Program-made: the position numbers and the translations under genes
In this document: in pieces, positions 59,801 through 64,000 of the stretch
Layout: the number at the start of each line of letters is the position of its first letter
Numbering within the stretch: the first letter of the stretch is position 1
Assembly: GCA_014898425.1 (NCBI GenBank)
Contig: RCSZ01000022.1
Coordinates: forward strand, 1-64,000
DNA: 64,000 nucleotides
From: Botryotinia globosa
Taxonomy: Eukaryota > Ascomycota > Leotiomycetes > Helotiales > Sclerotiniaceae
Reading direction: 5' to 3'
The notes under the pieces: generated by a model
Told to the model about the DNA's origin: nothing
The model's database searches: none
Seen by the model: the letters and a program-made list of their open reading frames with translations, nothing else

Positions 59801-60950
59801 ATGTAGAGAACACACGAGAATAATTACTAGTGTTCTTGAGTAAAACAAGCTTAGCAAGTAGTAGAGATCGGAAAAGATACCCAATTCAAATCCTAGAGAT
59901 AAAAGTAGCGTGTGTGATGAACCATCTAACAAGGGCTTGTACGTGTCTTCAAGTCTTACATTCTTGATTTTATAATGAAGTCAAGATCAAACCTCACTCG
60001 TTAGCTTTGACAAGCGGAGCATTGGATGTCTGTTGCCTAAATGAATCCATATATATGATGCCTAGGTGGAAAGAAGATAGGCGCAAGACAAGTTTATCAG
60101 AACGCAAAACCTGTCATTGTAGCATTTTTCATCTTAATCAGAACGCGAGCCCGAATTCAAGCCACAACTGAAAATTTTGCCGCAGGGCAAGCTGCTAAGA
60201 GCATCGAGGATCTTGATTGTCTTCTCAAGTTTTCTAACAACGTATGGCTAGCGTTATGTTAAAAGTCCCCCCAGATGCAGATTCCTTCGCCACACATGTC
60301 ATAAAAACTTCTTTTCAGATTCCGAAAAGTGTACGAATGCTCTATGTGATACACATAAATATATCCCTTTCGAACAGCCGGGGCCCAGGCTAAGGGAATT
60401 ACTGTGAGCTCCTAGTAATCCGTATTAGTGCGGTCAAAGAGTTATCAGAACCCATACGTGATCTACATCCTCATGTCCGAGTTCTTCTATGCTCCGCGGG
60501 TATCAACCATGATATCTAATCCCTTCCGACGGATAGCATATGTTTCAAATAGTGAAACAGAACTCACATCTTCTCCTTTCTTATACCAAAGGAGAGTAGA
60601 TAGTTTTGCGAGTTAAAGAAGAGGAGAAGAGAGGATACATGTGATTTTCTAGAATGCAGTAGAATCTCGAAAATGCAGGAAATGATAATAAAAACACATC
60701 CTATAATTCTAAGCCATCCCCATTGCATCTCCTTTTTCACTCCAAGTTCAATTATTATAATTATGGATCTCCACAAGAACATTCATTCGCACTCAAAACC
60801 TTTGTAGTTTTTCTAAGTGCAGAAAGAAATCTTCAAATTTATATAGCCCATCCCATGATTTAGTATCATTCAAATCAAATGATCAATTTTTGTATTTTCA
60901 TTAATTTATTCTGTTAAGAACTTATAAATACTCTGTCGTTGATGTGATAT
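56821..60950. other. Long gene-poor balanced-composition stretch
   Basis: No gene can be supported over 4.1 kb. ATG frames at 57457-57236 (minus, 73 codons) and 59036-59218 (plus, 60 codons) are protein-like in parts but lack introns, motifs or conserved neighbours. The overlapping plus and minus frames at 58024-58476 have no ATG start. Confidence 0.4.
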
Positions 60951-61115
60951 CTATTTTTTCCTTCCAAAAGGATAAGATAAATAGCACATTTTAAAGAAAA
61001 GGAGAGGAGAGGAGAGGACGATTGAAAAATCAACGGGGGATTTTGGTCTCTTTTTTGGCTCAGGAGCGGAGGGCATTGTTCGTTCGCTGCACTCACCAAA
61101 TTCACCTCCACTCAT
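60951..61115 (-). CDS. Possible 54-aa small protein
   Basis: ATG 61115, stop 60951-60953. The product starts MSGGEFGECSERTMPSAPEP, has a basic KKRPK patch and a hydrophobic tail. The GGAGA microsatellite within it may inflate apparent coding quality. Uncertain. Confidence 0.2.
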   Translation of the reverse strand: MSGGEFGECSERTMPSAPEPKKRPKSPVDFSIVLSSPLLFFKMCYLSYPFGRKK

Positions 61116-63237
61116 CCCACTTCACTTATACTCAATAAGCCTACCACATAAGACAAGTGTACTTCCTCACCTCACCACCTTATATAAACCGCTACTCCTG
61201 CTTTTATTAGAGATGTATCATTGCACATTATACCGAAATCGAAACCTAATCTGGTGACGTAGTTTATCGTTTATACATGTACCTAAGATCCCCATTCTCA
61301 TCTTCAATCATGTCTCAAATCCGGTATGTCCAGGAGGACCTCACCTCTTTCCTATCACCTCCAGCCTCTATACCATAAATTTACCAATATACCCTTTTGT
61401 CCCACACATTGACCAACCTTCCCATCTCATCTTACCCAAGCCCCATACACCCATCTCCCCCAAGATCCTCCCAAGATCACACAAGGATATGACTTCTTCA
61501 ATGCTTCAGAACCAGATATGTATGCACAACAAGTAAAATTGTTGATTCTCGACTCAATACAAGTATTGAATACTCAAGCTTACAAGATATGTGGAATTTG
61601 AAACATGATTGTTGTAAAATCGGGAAGCTCTAATCGCCTCAAAATAATGTCTCGGTGTTTAGGTCCGGTATGTTCTCTAGAACTCGGCAATATTGCTGTC
61701 TGTCACCCTGGAGATAACTTCATCTGAGTAGCCCAGTGGCTTCTTGGGGCGAATATAGTTTGTTATGATATGAATCTTCCGGAGTATCTCCAAGTGCCTT
61801 CTAACTGTAGCGAACTGTGCGCACTCCATATCTATCGTCACCAAACACAAGATGACTTACTCCACCACTAGCGCCTTTAGCTATCATACCGAATGGCAAG
61901 ATGACAGGCTGAGATCTGATGTAAATTTGGGGAAGTTTTGTTGATGCTGTCTATATGAGTGATTGCGGTTCATTATTTGCACTGCTCTTCTCCTCTATTA
62001 TTGCAAATGCTCTCATATACTTAGATTGAGATATATTTGGTGTCATATCCGTATCTATCTCCGTATCTATGTCCTCCAATAAAGCCGCGAGTTGAGCCTA
62101 GATTGTTTATTGGTTCATTTCAATGAGTTATGTATGTAATTTGCAAGTAGCGTGAATTTTCTGATTCGCTGTATCATACTCCATACTTATCATTCATCTA
62201 TTATCCAAAGCAAGCCCCATATTCTCTCCTCTCCCCATCCATAATGATTCGCCTCTTCCACTTTTCCCTCATCTTCTTAAGTCACCTCCTATCCCCTCAT
62301 TGAGCGGCCCGCCCCGCCTTAAGCAGAATCCCATTACAACCAATATTTCCCCACCAATAAGAGACAGTTATCGTTGATGCCACCTCAGTAGTGATTATGA
62401 CATCTTCATAATAGGTATACTGTATTGATTGATATTGTGTCTAATCTATTCTACATTCTAAAATTACAAAAACTATATACAATAAATATGTTTGATAGTG
62501 CGCTTGTATATATATATATATTCATTTATATTGCAATAGTTATATCTCAAAAGGGGGTAGAGCTGCATAATCAATTAGCGGTGGATGAACCAATATTATT
62601 GTCTAAGTCACAAGCACTCCAAATAGATTGGCAAATGTAGAAATTGTTACAGAGTTAGAGATGATAACCTAATTACAGAATGCAACAAGGCTACTGTCCA
62701 TATTGAGACTGAATCTTGGAATAAATTGTGGCAATCCATAGGACTGTAACAAGCTGACTTGGAATTGCAAATCACGTAGGATATGGTCATGAGAGCTGGA
62801 AAAATTTTGAGGGAGAAAATAGCGGTATGATGATGTTGGCGGTGTTTTTGCGAAGAACTAACAAGGGCATTTTTCTTGAAATATCGTATCGTATAGACTC
62901 CGCTCCGCTATAAGAGACGTGGAAAGTCTAGACGTTGAATGTAAGCCGCCTGCGGCGTCTACTTACTTCTGAACCTCTGAATTTTCGTAAACCTTATAGC
63001 TGGGCTAGTATCTTGTCGTGACTCCATCGGCATCAGCATACTACGAGCCTCGATTCACACTAAACGCATACGTCAAAAGTAATAATATCGAAAGGTAAGT
63101 TATGTTCCACTGGCTGCCACACACCCAATTTTAGAAGTTCTCGTTACAGAAGAGCGCGGGTCGAATCTCCTAGGAGTATTATGTTGTATTCAATTGATCC
63201 TGTGGTCAACGAAGCTGGTAGGGGTTTTCTTGGTATA
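61116..63237. other. Promoter-like region and intergenic sequence
   Basis: TTATATAAACC near 61181 followed 120 bp on by ATG 61310 and a GTATGT donor (encoding MSQIR) looks like the start of a spliced gene. A protein-like frame follows (ITQGYDFFNASEPDMYAQQV, about 61472-61600), but no acceptor joins them in phase. The remainder to 63237 shows no gene. Confidence 0.3.
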
Positions 63238-63407
63238 TGTTGATATCAACTTGGTTGATATAAATATAAATACTTAATTCTATATAGTTGTATTCATTCT
63301 TAATCATTATTATCTATAAAAAACTAGGTATTAAATATATATAAAAATATTAATACAATATCAATTAATACAATGTTTTCTTTGATTATATAATCGATAT
63401 CCTAATA
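63238..63407 (-). repeat. 3' LTR of the partial copia element
   Basis: 170 bp, reverse complement of the 31893-32062 LTR: TGTTGATATCAACTTGG at the left end and ATCGATATCCTAATA at the right. Confidence 0.8.
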
Positions 63408-64000
63408 CTAGTAATTTTTTAAAGATGAATATAATCATGTATTCTAATTTATAATCTATTTTAAATATAGTATTCTCTTAGCTTTATTTAGTTCTTATAT
63501 TATTACTTTTTTTTTACTTAATGTATTATTTTAATAATTATTTTATTAATATTAATTAAATCTTTTAATATTTGATATATACTATTTTTGATTATAATAT
63601 TTGTAGAATTCGATTTTCTATTAATTTATTTAATCTTTATAATCTTTTTATTTTTATAATATTGTTTTAAAATTATAATATCAATTAGAAGTTATTTTTC
63701 CATATTTGTGTTGAGTTTAGTTAATAGATTATATAATGATTTTGAATTTGTATAAAATATAAGTGATATTAGCTTTTTAGATTTGAGAATAGTATTGATA
63801 ATGTCTTTAATAGCAGCTTCAATATCGAAATCTAAAACCAATATATATAATTCAAAAGCTAATATACTTTTAATGATTCTCTTATATTTAACTAATATCT
63901 AATGTATAATATCAATATTATTATATTTATTTATTAAACAAATTATATAATCAATTTGTAATAATAAATTAATATTATTAGTGAATAATGTATTAATAAA
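63238..64000 (-). mobile_element. Partial Ty1/copia element running off the window
   Basis: Minus-strand copy of the family at 31893-37633. Interior sequence from 63408 is the reverse complement of the 3' end of that element (RNase H region near 63760-63900, including the SVLAFELY-equivalent segment). Left flank is GTATA; the right end lies outside. Confidence 0.8.

Overview
The window looks like genomic DNA of a filamentous ascomycete. The host genes have short introns (53-121 bp, one longer) with GTRNGT donors and CTAAC or CTGAC branch sites. Long AT-only blocks full of stop codons alternate with balanced-composition islands, and repeat copies differ almost only by C-to-T/G-to-A transitions, the mark of repeat-induced point mutation (RIP). 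The proteins look like lineage-restricted Leotiomycetes/Sclerotiniaceae proteins, but that placement is inference. I found no rRNA, tRNA or CRISPR.

Layout. 1-4.8 kb: AT-rich array of ~235-bp units inside a ~3.2-kb duplication. 5-9.9 kb: gene island with one membrane protein gene. 10-19.5 kb: nested transposons: an unclassified repeat (here 'element A', several copies), a pogo-type MITE, a miniature LTR element (TRIM) and a minus-strand Ty1/copia element with a GTAAT target duplication. 19.8-31.9 kb: gene island with a three-exon possible nuclease-fold protein, a disordered basic protein, a small spliced gene, an FHA-protein kinase and two solo LTRs with target duplications. 31.9-37.6 kb: full-length plus-strand Ty1/copia element, duplication GTATG. 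37.6-40.8 kb: island of decayed gene pieces. 41.06-49.03 kb: minus-strand Ty3/gypsy element, duplication CGTAT, itself carrying a solo TRIM LTR, two TRIMs and an element A copy. 49.1-50.4 kb: a second decayed gene related to the one at 39-40 kb. 50.4-63.2 kb: island with two tandem, divergent paralogous genes. 63.24 kb to the edge: start of another minus-strand copia element of the 31.9-kb family.

Function. Only one gene has a confidently named activity: the FHA-domain serine/threonine kinase at 29.4-31.3 kb. The other intact genes are hypothetical proteins with visible architecture (membrane anchor, coiled coil, low complexity) but no assignable pathway. The clearest biology is the layered transposon history: exact target duplications and LTR pairs of equal length allow boundaries to be set at base level despite heavy RIP.
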